From Pantanalinema sp. GBBB05 (GTDB lineage: Bacteria > Cyanobacteriota > Cyanobacteriia > Leptolyngbyales > Leptolyngbyaceae): DNA of 64,000 nt. This document shows positions 7,430 to 16,200 of the stretch, piece after piece. The position numbers and the translations under genes are program-made. The stretch is from NCBI GenBank assembly GCA_016743235.1, contig VRZD01000031.1:1-64000 (forward strand), read 5' to 3'. The notes below the pieces were generated by a model. That model was not told the origin of the DNA. It ran no database searches and saw only the letters and a list, made by a program, of their open reading frames with translations. How positions within the stretch are numbered: the first letter of the stretch is position 1; the number at the start of each line of letters is the position of its first letter.

Positions 7430-7948
7430 CTACTTTTTGGGTCGTGTCTTCTGCCATTCGTCTAGGAATTTGCCCACCACGTTGCCCTCCTCTGTACCGT
7501 CTGGGCGGGTGATAACCCAGTCTACCAGCTCGCTCTCCGGGAAGGTGTACGGGTCCCCGTTCTTGAACCCCTTTACGCCGATAATGTTACTAGCAATGCG
7601 CCCGGTGATGCGATCGTCCGTAATTCTTGCAACGGCTACGAACACCTGCTCGGATGTACCCAAGCCATCACGGAGGTTGGTTACCACGAAAAAGTGATAC
7701 CCCGCGGACAACCCCGCTAAGTAGCGCCGCTTCGCTTCCGGATAAGTTTTCCGGGCCTTCTCAACATATGAGGCGATGGCGGCTTGATACGCCTTCACTT
7801 CAGCTTGGTCCTTGACTTCGATAGGCTGGTCTTGGGGTGCGTTGGGCGCCAGCTTGGGGTTAGGTGGTAAGTTTGACGATGCAGAGTTGTTGTTGCACCC
7901 TACATTCAGTCCAGCCGCCAACACGAGTATGACTACAAACCGCATCAT
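7430..7948 (-). CDS. DUF2314-domain probable lipoprotein
   Basis: With the start at 7948 (after a GAGGGA box 9 nt upstream) the product has 172 residues. A hydrophobic leader ends in Leu-Asn-Val-Gly-Cys near residue 18, a weak lipobox, so lipid anchoring is possible. A Pro/Asn-rich linker follows. From about residue 60 the sequence fits DUF2314 (YegJ-like): Ala-Arg-Lys-Thr-Tyr-Pro-Glu, a central Phe-Val-Ala-Val, then Ile-Thr-Gly-Arg-Ile-Ala-Ser-Asn, Gly-Phe-Lys-Asn-Gly-Asp and a final Val-Asp-Trp-Val-Ile. The function of the domain is unknown. The gene stands alone between repeat clusters. A TTG at 7972 is an alternative, less likely start. Confidence 0.75.
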   Translation of the reverse strand: MMRFVVILVLAAGLNVGCNNNSASSNLPPNPKLAPNAPQDQPIEVKDQAEVKAYQAAIASYVEKARKTYPEAKRRYLAGLSAGYHFFVVTNLRDGLGTSEQVFVAVARITDDRITGRIASNIIGVKGFKNGDPYTFPESELVDWVITRPDGTEEGNVVGKFLDEWQKTRPKK

Positions 7949-8020
7949 CACGCGAATTCCCTCTGCTGCCAAACAATTATTTAAACTGACAGCGTTTACC
8001 TATTCACCCTATCAAGGCAA

Positions 8021-8136
8021 TTAGACAGAAGTTTGTCTGCCTAAGATACTAAAACCAGGAATTAGGTAGATAGTTTCTGCATCATAGCTGCCAGCCAGGG
8101 AAGTAGGTAGAGAGCTTCAGTAAATCTTCAAATCAT
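8021..8136. repeat. Dispersed repeat block B, copy 3 (rearranged)
   Basis: The first 55 bp match the other B copies (GCCTAAGAT or equivalent, AAAACCAGGAATTAGGTAGA). The middle is replaced by about 25 unrelated bases. Then GTAGGTAGAGAGCTTCAGTA and CTTCAAAT resume the pattern. Palindrome A starts at 8145, closer than in copies 1 and 2. Confidence 0.6.
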
Positions 8137-8144
8137 CTGCTTTC

Positions 8145-8167
8145 AAATCCACAACCGTTGTGGATTT
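8145..8167. repeat. Palindromic repeat A, copy 9 (compensated perfect dyad)
   Basis: The arms read AAATCCACAAC and GTTGTGGATTT. Relative to copies 3, 6 and 7 both arms changed (G to A and C to T at paired positions), so symmetry is preserved by compensatory substitution. Confidence 0.9.
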
Positions 8168-8279
8168 AGGGGTAGAGTGCAATCGATGCTTTACGATCAA
8201 GTCGGTCACCGTTACACCTCTCAATCAACAGTGAAATATTCACACCTGTTGTTAAAGGAGCACCCACAGAGCTAGCGGT

Positions 8280-8588
8280 TCACTCCAGCCAGTAGACAGC
8301 AATCTCTAGCCTGCGCGCTGTCCAAGTGATTCGGTCATACTCGAGATGGTCATGATCGCTATACAGAATGGCTCCGGGTTTCGTATAGAGTTGTTTCGCT
8401 AACCCCTGGATTGACTCTGCTACTGCTTCAAACTGCTTGTAGTGACATGGAACGAGAACATAGTGATTGGTCAAGAGATAGGTTCGACCGCTGGCGACGG
8501 ATTCGACTAAGAAGCAGTCATTTCCCCAAGATACCGATTCAATAAACTCTTCAATGATGGCACGATCGGTTAGTTCATCGTTTGGCAT
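8280..8588 (-). CDS. Small hypothetical protein
   Basis: I take the ATG at 8588, giving a 102-residue acidic protein beginning Met-Pro-Asn-Asp-Glu-Leu-Thr-Asp-Arg. The frame stays open upstream to 8726, but the extra 46 residues lack family character and end next to low-quality sequence. Visible features are an alternating hydrophobic stretch with Tyr-Leu-Leu-Thr-Asn-His-Tyr-Val-Leu-Val-Pro (about 38-48), a Ser-Asp-His-Asp-His-Leu-Glu-Tyr segment near 82, and a Trp-rich C terminus. No signal peptide or membrane segment is seen. I do not recognise the family, and no neighbour suggests a function. Confidence 0.5.
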   Translation of the reverse strand: MPNDELTDRAIIEEFIESVSWGNDCFLVESVASGRTYLLTNHYVLVPCHYKQFEAVAESIQGLAKQLYTKPGAILYSDHDHLEYDRITWTARRLEIAVYWLE

Positions 8589-8900
8589 AGCTTTATCCCG
8601 ACTAGGGTGCCCCACTTTTTCGTCAAAGAAACCCTGATCGCGGCGTATGATGACGATCGGGGAAATCGAGTCATTTTTAGTCCAGAAGGTCGAGCGTAAC
8701 GTGGAAAAACGATCGACACTAGACAAGGATGTAAATCATTTTACAAAGACGCTTAACCAGTTTTATCCTCCGGATGGAAGGTGGTTTCTACTAGTTATGC
8801 TGAATGGGGTGATTGCGATCGGAGGAAAAGCAGCGATCGTAGGCAATCAATCTCTTGATACATGCAGTCTGGGGACAATACTTACCTGCCTTCTTGGTTT

Positions 8901-8923
8901 AAATCCGCAACGGTTGTGGATTT
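8901..8923. repeat. Palindromic repeat A, copy 10
   Basis: The arms AAATCCGCAAC and GTTGTGGATTT flank a central G. One position would be a G-U pair in RNA. This is the last copy seen going rightward. Confidence 0.8.
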
Positions 8924-8972
8924 GGAAGTGGGGGTAGGGGCATGATGCTGTAATAATTCCATCCAATAACTG

Positions 8973-9321
8973 CTATTGAACAGATAAGGCATACTCCGCA
9001 TCAGCGTTGGAAACCCGAATAAGTTGTTCAAGTCGCACAATGTAGCCGATAAACTCGACACTTTCACCACTCTCAAGCTTGAATGCTCGAATCACGTTTG
9101 CAATAGTGTCTTTCTGTTCATCACTTAAGCCGTCAATTACTAGAAAAATTTGTAGAGCCTGCTGAAATGATTCTGTAAGGACACGATCGATTTCTCGTCC
9201 AACCTCTTTGAGGAAACACCCCTTGCGGACCCCATGAGAGGTGTTATGGGGACAGGGAGGGAAAACCTCCCTGTCGCCCGATTAGAGCGCGTATTGTCAA
9301 TTAGTGCCGCTGTATATTACA
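8973..9321 (-). pseudogene. Unrecognised coding remnant lacking a start
   Basis: An open frame on the minus strand runs from a TAA near 9322 to a TAG at 8973-8975 without an ATG. From about 9220 it reads as a coherent acidic helical protein: Glu-Val-Gly-Arg-Glu-Ile-Asp-Arg-Val-Leu, Asp-Gly-Leu-Ser-Asp-Glu-Gln-Lys-Asp and a Tyr-Ile-Val-Arg-Leu-Glu-Gln-Leu-Ile-Arg ending. The family is not recognised. The upstream third includes the inverted repeat GACAGGGAGG/CCTCCCTGTC (9251-9275), probably foreign to the gene. I infer a 5'-truncated remnant; an intact short gene with an unusual start cannot be excluded. Confidence 0.35.
9251..9275. repeat. Perfect 10-bp-arm hairpin
   Basis: GACAGGGAGG and CCTCCCTGTC are separated by GAAAA. 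A compact GC-rich stem-loop inside the decayed region; it could be the end of a vanished mobile element or a terminator without a clear T-run. Confidence 0.6.
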
Positions 9322-9361
9322 CCATCGCTGGTAGCAAAGACAGTCTGGAAGGTGTTCCAAT

Positions 9362-9481
9362 CTACTCCGACTTTGTTCCCTCCTCTAAACCGTCCCTCAC
9401 CAACCGTGCCGTTTTGCCAATCAATCTCAAGCGGTCTTTCACCGACTGAACTACAACAGTCCCTCTCTTGGATTTGGGCAT
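9362..9481 (-). pseudogene. Possible tyrosine-recombinase N-terminal fragment
   Basis: The 39-codon frame begins Met-Pro-Lys-Ser-Lys-Arg-Gly-Thr-Val-Val-Val and continues Lys-Asp-Arg-Leu-Arg-Leu. This resembles the start of cyanobacterial tyrosine-type site-specific integrases, which carry Arg-Gly-Thr-Val followed by Gly-Arg-Leu-Arg-Leu. Family likeness ends at about residue 20 and a stop follows. Another minus-strand frame through the same DNA also looks protein-like (Val-Asp-Trp-Asn-Thr-Phe-Gln-Thr-Val-Phe), so the assignment is weak. Confidence 0.3.
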
Positions 9482-9810
9482 AATGGAGATGGATTATTAG
9501 GTCTTACCCTCTTGTCCTAGACGGTGAGGGGGTGATTTTTTGGATTCGCGAATTGAGATCGGTGGATATCAATCGCTCCCCCAATATCCCATAAAACCCC
9601 ATAGTTTCCGTAGGGCTTATTGAGAATAGGTGAGTAGAAAGGAGAGATTGGGTAACGCCTAAACCCTTATAAGAAAAGCGTTCCAGAGGTTTGGAGCGCT
9701 TGACTGATTAATAGTATAGTCCTCAGTTACATTGAGTGCCTATTACGAGAAATCCGATTTCTGTATTAAGCTTCAAGAGACCAGAAGCGTCTGAGCCGTC
9801 TTTTCTGGAG
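9482..9810. other. Intergenic; one terminator-like hairpin
   Basis: 329 bp without a gene. The only structure noted is the stem-loop at 9675-9700. Confidence 0.6.
9675..9700 (-). terminator. Terminator-like stem-loop downstream of the mddA-like gene
   Basis: AAGCGTTCCA pairs with TGGAGCGCTT with one wobble. On the minus strand it is followed by a T-rich TTCTTATAAG. It lies about 110 bp beyond the stop of the methyltransferase gene at 9811. Confidence 0.45.
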
Positions 9811-10587
9811 TTATGAAGATTTAGAGCGACGGAACGGAATCAACATGGGAACCCGATCGCGGTAATCAACGTAGGCTTGCCCATGCATCTTGACCAAATC
9901 TCGTTCTTCTAACTGAATGCCAACCAAAATGTACACTGTTGTCACGACAGCAAAAACAAGATGGGCAATAGTCATGGTTGGAGTTGACCAAAAGGTAAAT
10001 AACCAACCAACATAGAGCGGGTGACGAACGTAATTGTAAGGTCCCGGAGTCACAAACTGGAGTGGGCTATAATCCTTGCCCCGTAAGTAAAGATAGACCT
10101 GCCGCAAGCCGAACAGATCAAAGTGATTAATCAGAAAAGTGGATGCTAAAATAATTAACCAGCCAAATCCAAAGCCAGCGTAAAGGAGATTTCGGAAAGC
10201 TGGATTATTTACTTGCCAGATGGTAATGCCCAATGGTTGCCAGAAACAAAACAGGGTAATCAGGCAAAGGCTGGAAAATAACACATAGGTACTGCGTTCC
10301 ACTGGTTTTGGTACAATTTTAGTCCACTGTGCCTTGAATCCCTGCCGTGCCATCGCACTATGTTGCAGACCAAACAATCCTAGTAAGCCAATATTGACCA
10401 AAAGTGCTTGTTCGATCGGCATCATGGCTACAGAATCAATCGATTTCGGTACAACAAAATTGCCAATAAACCCGATCGCGTACAAAAAGGTCACAAAGAA
10501 AATCGCGTAACAGACAAGACCATAAATAAATGTAGCGACTCTAGCAATTCTATTCGGGCTAGTCATTTGAACTAATTGAGTTTCCAT
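9811..10587 (-). CDS. mddA: MddA/NnrU-like integral membrane methyltransferase
   Basis: The 258-residue protein has about six hydrophobic segments. The C-terminal block is typical of isoprenylcysteine-carboxyl-methyltransferase-fold enzymes: Thr-Pro-Gly-Pro-Tyr-Asn-Tyr-Val-Arg-His-Pro-Leu-Tyr-Val-Gly-Trp (about 183-198), then Glu-Glu-Arg-Asp-Leu and a final Tyr-Arg-Asp-Arg-Val-Pro-Met-Leu-Ile-Pro. Length and the whole pattern best fit MddA, which uses S-adenosylmethionine to turn methanethiol into dimethyl sulfide. NnrU-type proteins share the fold, so the substrate is inferred. A GGAGAAATT box precedes the start. The DUF4242 gene lies 157 bp upstream on the same strand. Confidence 0.75.
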   Translation of the reverse strand: METQLVQMTSPNRIARVATFIYGLVCYAIFFVTFLYAIGFIGNFVVPKSIDSVAMMPIEQALLVNIGLLGLFGLQHSAMARQGFKAQWTKIVPKPVERSTYVLFSSLCLITLFCFWQPLGITIWQVNNPAFRNLLYAGFGFGWLIILASTFLINHFDLFGLRQVYLYLRGKDYSPLQFVTPGPYNYVRHPLYVGWLFTFWSTPTMTIAHLVFAVVTTVYILVGIQLEERDLVKMHGQAYVDYRDRVPMLIPFRRSKSS

Positions 10588-10744
10588 GTAATTTCTCCAA
10601 TTAAGCTGAGGAAATGGAAGGATATAGAACTTACACGACTTGAAAAGTTAGGGGTAATGGGTTGGAGTCGTTAGTTGCTCATTACCCACTTCTGGCTACC
10701 TGCATAAGTCTTACTGAGTTCAGTTCAGTCAGCTATTCTGCTTG

Positions 10745-11020
10745 TTAGGCTTCCGCCGATGTTGGATCAACAATCGTCTGTACTTTTGAGATCAGGTCAA
10801 CTGGAAACTTCCCGCGTCGAGCGTGTTCTCGAATGAGCTCTTCGTTGGGAGCGATGTAGACGCAGTAGAACTTATCACCCGCGACATAACTCTGTACCCA
10901 TTGAATCTGAGGTCCAAGTTGTTCCAACACATCACAGGACGTTTGAGCGATCGATCGTAGGTCACTATTTGATAAAGTAGCCGCTCCTGGAATTGTCCGC
11001 TCGATCATATACTTAGGCAT
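10745..11020 (-). CDS. DUF4242 small protein
   Basis: The start is set at 11020 (Met-Pro-Lys-Tyr-Met-Ile-Glu-Arg), 6 nt after a CAGGAGA box, giving 91 residues; an upstream ATG at 11041 has no such box. The sequence fits the DUF4242 family of ferredoxin-like alpha/beta proteins: Met-Ile-Glu-Arg-Thr-Ile-Pro-Gly-Ala at the start, a Trp-Val-Gln-Ser-Tyr-Val strand, and Cys-Val-Tyr-Ile-Ala-Pro near residue 60. One characterised actinobacterial relative (SCO4226) binds nickel, but metal ligands cannot be assigned here. It precedes the mddA-like gene and may share a transcript with it. Confidence 0.75.
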   Translation of the reverse strand: MPKYMIERTIPGAATLSNSDLRSIAQTSCDVLEQLGPQIQWVQSYVAGDKFYCVYIAPNEELIREHARRGKFPVDLISKVQTIVDPTSAEA

Positions 11021-11236
11021 AGTTGTCTCCTGATTCAGCAATCGGTAATCGGTAATTGGTGGAACTAGCGTGAACAGAATTAGTCAGTAGCTTTCATTTC
11101 ACTCACATTTTTTTTGGTGTTTGCAGCTAGTTCCACAATTTGTTGTATGTTCTACAAGGGTATTAGGGAGAAAATGTTGGCATTATGCAATCCATTGATC
11201 TCTCAGCAGACGAGCAAAAAATTGCTTGTGGAATGG

Positions 11237-11262
11237 TTGAGGGAGCGATCGTGCTCCCTCAA
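11237..11262 (-). terminator. Stem-loop after the RTX gene
   Basis: TTGAGGGAGC and GCTCCCTCAA form a perfect 10-bp stem around GATCGT, 26 nt past the stop of the minus-strand RTX gene. No long T-run follows, so termination is likely but not certain. Confidence 0.5.
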
Positions 11263-11288
11263 TCAGCACTCATAGGGATAAACTTCAA

Positions 11289-12854
11289 CTAAACAAACAC
11301 CGCATCGCGACTGAGGCTGAAATTCGTCGAGTCTTGAATGATGCCAATGCGTTCCCAACCATTATTGGAGTTGAACAAGATCTCAGTATCTTGAGCATTA
11401 CCGCCAATTCCACTGACGCTAGTAAATTGGAGTTTGTATTGGCTAGCGTTACCTGCTAGCTGGATGCGATCGAACTCGGTATCGGTACTTGATGCGGTTG
11501 GATCCCAATCCTGAATCACCGCGTAGCCATCCCCCGTTTCGTTATAGAACACAGTGCCAGTGCTACCTAGAACAAAGGTGTCAGATCCTGTACCACCTGT
11601 GAGCCAATCAAACTCGCTATCATTTGTACCAACGCTCCCATAGCCACTGAGATAGTCGTTCCCAGATCCACCATTGATGGTGTCATTGCCAGATCCACCA
11701 TAGAGACTGTCGTGACCGCTATTGCCCACTAATACATCATTGCCAGATCCACCATACAAACTGACATTGCTAGTTGTGTAACTGTAGAGTGCATCGTCAC
11801 CCTCTTGCCCATCGGTATACCAAGCATTGCCATAGACAAAGATCGTGTCATTGCCATACCCCGCATAGATCACATCAGCACCGTTCGACGTAATCACGTC
11901 ATTACCGTCACCACCATCTAAGTAGCTGCTACCCGAACCACTGACCAGGGTATCATTACCAGCCCCCCCATATAGATAGCGGCTGTCACCATAAGCCAGC
12001 GTGAAATCATTTGCGTAATTGGCGTTGATATAGTCATCACCGTTGCCACCGGAAAGGGTATCATTCCCTCCTGATCCATAGATGATATCGTTGCCACCAT
12101 CGGCAATCACGTAGTCATTTCCATAGCCAGCATCAATGTAATCGTTGCCAATACTGTTTCCGTAAGCTGAGCCGTAGATCGTGTCGTTGCCATAACCACC
12201 TAAAAGAGTATCGTAGCCATCGCCGCCTTCAATGTAGTCGTTACCAGCCTCGCCGTAGACCACATCGTTGCCATCCTCACCGTAGATAACATCGTTGCCA
12301 TCTCCACCACCAAAGGCATCATCGCCATAACCACCTCGGAGCGTGTCATTGCCAGCTTCACCCCAAAGGGTATCATTGCCCATGTCGCCAAAGAGCTGGT
12401 CATCACCTTGCCCCCCGGCTAGTTGGTCATAGCCATTGCCACCAAATAAAGTATCATAGCCATCGTCACCGTACAGAAAGTCATTGTCATCCCCACCATA
12501 AAGGTAGTCGTTGTCCACACCGCCGGACATAGTGTCGCTACCGCTGCCACCAATTAGGGTATCATTGCCCCAGTAGCCACCCATTTCATCGTTGCCATTA
12601 CCACCGCTGATGTAATCATTTCCTTCACGTCCAATGATGCTATCGTTGCCATCACCGCCATAGAGGTAGTCATTACCCGCTCCACCATCCAGGTAGTCAT
12701 TGCCCGCTCCACCATCCAGGGTATCGCTGCCACCGTACCCTAAGAGCGTATCGTTACCATATCCCGAGTATTGGCGATCGTTGCCACTGCCACCCACACC
12801 ATAGATATCGCTGTAGCCGCTGTAGGTGAAAGAGCCTGTCTTGTTAATTGCCAT
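11289..12854 (-). CDS. RTX-type calcium-binding repeat protein (secreted)
   Basis: Start chosen at 12854 (Met-Ala-Ile-Asn-Lys) after GAAGGA; the open frame extends 26 codons further without a ribosome-binding site. Of 521 residues, about 20-420 are a long run of nonapeptides of the Gly-Gly-x-Gly-Asn-Asp-x-Leu type, which fold as a calcium-binding parallel beta-roll outside the cell. No signal peptide is present; such proteins normally leave by type I secretion using an uncleaved C-terminal signal. The last 100 residues (Asp-Arg-Ile-Gln-Leu-Ala-Gly-Asn and a hydrophobic Asp-Ala-Val-Phe-Val end) fit such a region. No type I export genes adjoin it, and no catalytic domain is seen, so an adhesin or surface-layer role is a guess. 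Confidence 0.88.
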   Translation of the reverse strand: MAINKTGSFTYSGYSDIYGVGGSGNDRQYSGYGNDTLLGYGGSDTLDGGAGNDYLDGGAGNDYLYGGDGNDSIIGREGNDYISGGNGNDEMGGYWGNDTLIGGSGSDTMSGGVDNDYLYGGDDNDFLYGDDGYDTLFGGNGYDQLAGGQGDDQLFGDMGNDTLWGEAGNDTLRGGYGDDAFGGGDGNDVIYGEDGNDVVYGEAGNDYIEGGDGYDTLLGGYGNDTIYGSAYGNSIGNDYIDAGYGNDYVIADGGNDIIYGSGGNDTLSGGNGDDYINANYANDFTLAYGDSRYLYGGAGNDTLVSGSGSSYLDGGDGNDVITSNGADVIYAGYGNDTIFVYGNAWYTDGQEGDDALYSYTTSNVSLYGGSGNDVLVGNSGHDSLYGGSGNDTINGGSGNDYLSGYGSVGTNDSEFDWLTGGTGSDTFVLGSTGTVFYNETGDGYAVIQDWDPTASSTDTEFDRIQLAGNASQYKLQFTSVSGIGGNAQDTEILFNSNNGWERIGIIQDSTNFSLSRDAVFV

Positions 12855-13248
12855 GATTGTTGTCCTTCTCAGTAGTAGTTGGGGGTTAACTGTCAGATGG
12901 TGTGGAGTCTGGTAGAGTCTAAAAAACGTCACTCTGACCTGTCATGTCACCGTCTGTTTGTTTTTTCTATAGCGGTATTGGGGAGACCAGTCGGCGATTA
13001 TGCAGCCCCTTGCTCTGCGATCGATTTAAATAGGCTGAAAAGCACTCAAGCTAACTGAATTCAGGAAGTTGGGGGTATTGTATTAAGGAATGTAAATATC
13101 TTGGGCAGTAGTATTTCACTTCATTCCAGGAACATTCGAAATTAAAATGTTTGCCGTAGGATGCTGTTATCGCATCAAGGGTGCAATTGCAAATTTTGCC
13201 GCTCAAGCAGACTGGCTACTCCCATAACACCCCGATTAGGACTGACCA
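12855..13248. other. Divergent intergenic region between RTX and FHA genes
   Basis: 394 bp holding the promoters of two divergent genes for extracellular proteins. I see no gene and no convincing operator. Confidence 0.5.
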
Positions 13249-16200
13249 ATGAGGCAAGCATCCTCACAAATCAGCTTTAGTAAGGCTGGAACTCTCGCGG
13301 GATTATGGCTCAGCGGCATCGCTCTGGTGCTTTCTGAGCCTATGGCACTGGCGCAAATTGTGCCGGATAGTACTCTCCCCGTTAACTCGATCGTTGTGCC
13401 TGGGTGTACCAACTGCACGATCGAGGGCGGTACGGTTCGGGGAACGAATTTGTTTCATAGCTTCAGCCAGTTTTCCGTACCAACCGGCGGTGAGGCATTT
13501 TTTAACAATGCAGCTCAAATTACCAATATCCTCACCCGTGTCACCGGAACCAGTATTTCCAATATTGATGGTTTGCTGCGAGCGAACGGCACGGCTAACC
13601 TATTTCTGCTCAATCCCAATGGGATTCTATTTGGTCCCAATGCTCAACTGAATATTGGTGGGTCTTTCGTAGCTACGACTGCCAATGCCATTCAGTTTGG
13701 TGATCAAGGTTTTTACAGGGCAACGAACCCAGAAAACTCCACCTTACTATCGGTAAATCCGTCCGCCTTATGGTTCAATCAAGTTTCTCCTGGGGCGATC
13801 GTCGTTCAATCCGTTGCTCCTCCAAGTCCGATCTTGCAAGTCCCTAATGGGCGCAGTTTATTACTAGTAGGGGGTGAGCTATTGATCGAGGGCGGTCTAT
13901 TCAATGCTCCGGGAGGACAAGTAGAACTATTGGGGATCGCGGCTCCTGGAACCGTAGCACTCAACGATGCGGGAGTAGGGCTTAGTTTGAGTGTGCCTGC
14001 GGATATTTCCCGCGCCGATATTCGGATTGCAAATGGCTCTGTAATAGATGTCACGGCTGACAATGGCGGCAGTATTACCATTGACGGTCGGAATATTGGC
14101 TTTCTCAGTGGCAGTTACCTCTATGCTGGCATTGCACCTGGGTTAGGAACAGTGGATAGTCAGGCGGGAGATATTACATTTCGGGCAACGGGGGCAGTGA
14201 CGATCGCAGGTGATCAGTTTCAAGATGTTATTTCCAATCGTCTATGGTCAGGAGCCGTTGGCAAGGGCGGCAACTTTATCCTTATAGCTAAGTCGCTCCT
14301 GCTAAAAGACACGGCAGCCATCACGGTGGATACTACTGGAATTGGCAATGCTGGACGAGTCTTGATCCAGGTGGATGGGTCTGTCACCTTGACCGAATCG
14401 AGTACGATTTTCAATGATGTTCGCTCTGGTGGCGTTGGAGAAACGGGTGGCATTACCATTCAGGCGAACTCCCTCGCCCTGATGGATGGGGCTGAACTAA
14501 ATGCGGCGATCCGTTCCCAAGCCAGTGGTAAAACAGGTGATATTTCGATTCAGGTGCGCGATCGTGTTGTGATGGATGGTGTGGATAACGATGGGTTTTC
14601 GAGTGGTGTGTTCAATGTGGTGGAGCATGATGCAGTAGGTAATGCTGGAACCATTCAAGTTAACGCGGATTCCCTCGCCATTACCCGTGGGGCGCGGCTC
14701 CAGGCCAATAGTCAGGGAAAAGGCAATTCGGGGACTGTGAACGTTCAAGTGCAGAATCTGTTTCTATTGGATGGGGCAGAGGCTAAAGGGTCAGTAACTG
14801 GGATCTTTACCGATCTAGATACGGATGGGGAAGGTAACGGCGGTGATATCAAAGTCACCACAGGCTTGCTCTGGCTCAAACATGGGGCACAGTTCACGGC
14901 GAATGCGTTCGCTAAAGGGAACGCTGGTGACATCACGATCGCAGTGCGCGATCAAGCTGTTTTCGATGGATTCAATGGCGACGGTATCATTAGTGGGTCT
15001 GGAAATGTTGTTCCAGCGCGTAGTGGTGTCTTTAGTGCGGTGGGCGAATCATTAGGAGATGGTAGAACAGTTCCGGCGATCGGAAATGGTGGCGACATCC
15101 AGATTTCTGCCCGAACGTTGTCTGTAACCAATGGAGCGGCGATCGGAACGGCTGTTTTATCTGGTAGTCAGGGAGATGCTGGGAAAGTATCCATCACAAC
15201 CACAGAGCAAATGACGATCAGCGATCAGAGTAAGATGGTCGGCGCGAGTGGCATTTTTACCCAAGTAGATACTGGAGGCGTTGGTAATGCCAATGATATT
15301 GAAATTAATACGAAATTATTAACCATTACGAAAGGAGCTGAACTGAGAGCGAGTACTGCTGGTCAGGGCACCGCAGGAAATATCACTATCAATTCTCGAT
15401 CGCTAGAAATCTCCAGTGGTGGACAAATCCTCACAACAACGTCCAGTGATAGTAATGCTGGAAATATTGTGATCAGGAGTTTGGACTCTATTACCCTAGC
15501 AGGACAGGGGAGCGGACTATTTGCCAATACAACTCCTGGCTCAAGTGGTAATGGAGGTGATATTTTTATTGATCCTAGAAATATGTTAGTTCGAGATGGG
15601 GCGCGGATTGCTGTGGATAGTCAAGGCGCAGGAAAAGGGGGTGACATTGATCTAGGTGCGCAATTTCTCACGTTAGACCATGCGAATATTTCGGCTGAAA
15701 CGGCTAGCACTCAGGGTGGCAATATTACCCTCCGAATTGGCGATATTTTGCTATTGCGGCACGGCAGCAATATTTCGACCACAGCAGGGACAGCTAAGGC
15801 GGGAGGAGATGGCGGCAATATCACCATTAACACACCCTTCTTGGTAGCCGTTCCCACAGAAGACAGCAACATTCGAGCCAATGCGTTTACCGGGCGGGGT
15901 GGCAACATTCAGATTACTGCACAGGGCATTTTTGGCATTGAGTTTCGATCGACCGAAACTCAATTCAGCGATATCACAGCCAGTTCCCAGTTTGGCATCA
16001 ATGGCACAGTCGTGCTGAACACACCGGATGTTGACCCAACCCAAGGTATCTCGAATCTTTCTACTGAACCGAGCAGACCAGCATTGTTGGAAGGCTGCCA
16101 ACGGGGTGGGAGTGGCACCAGCCGCTTCATTCGCACGGGGCGGGGAGGATTGCCCCCTAGTCCCGATGAACGGTTAAGTAGCATGGATAGCCTGGATGAT

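Larger units (their letters stand above)
7949..8279. other. Intergenic with repeat B and A copies
   Basis: 331 bp without a supported gene; it holds repeat block B copy 3 and palindrome A copy 9. Confidence 0.65.

Noticed and set aside
7140..7512. Overlapping frames on both strands of about 105-115 codons
   Set aside because: They contain a palindrome A and overlap the end of the DUF2314 gene; composition is Arg/Pro-rich as in shadow frames.
9234..9449. 71-codon plus-strand frame
   Set aside because: Antisense to two more protein-like minus-strand fragments and lacks a ribosome-binding site.
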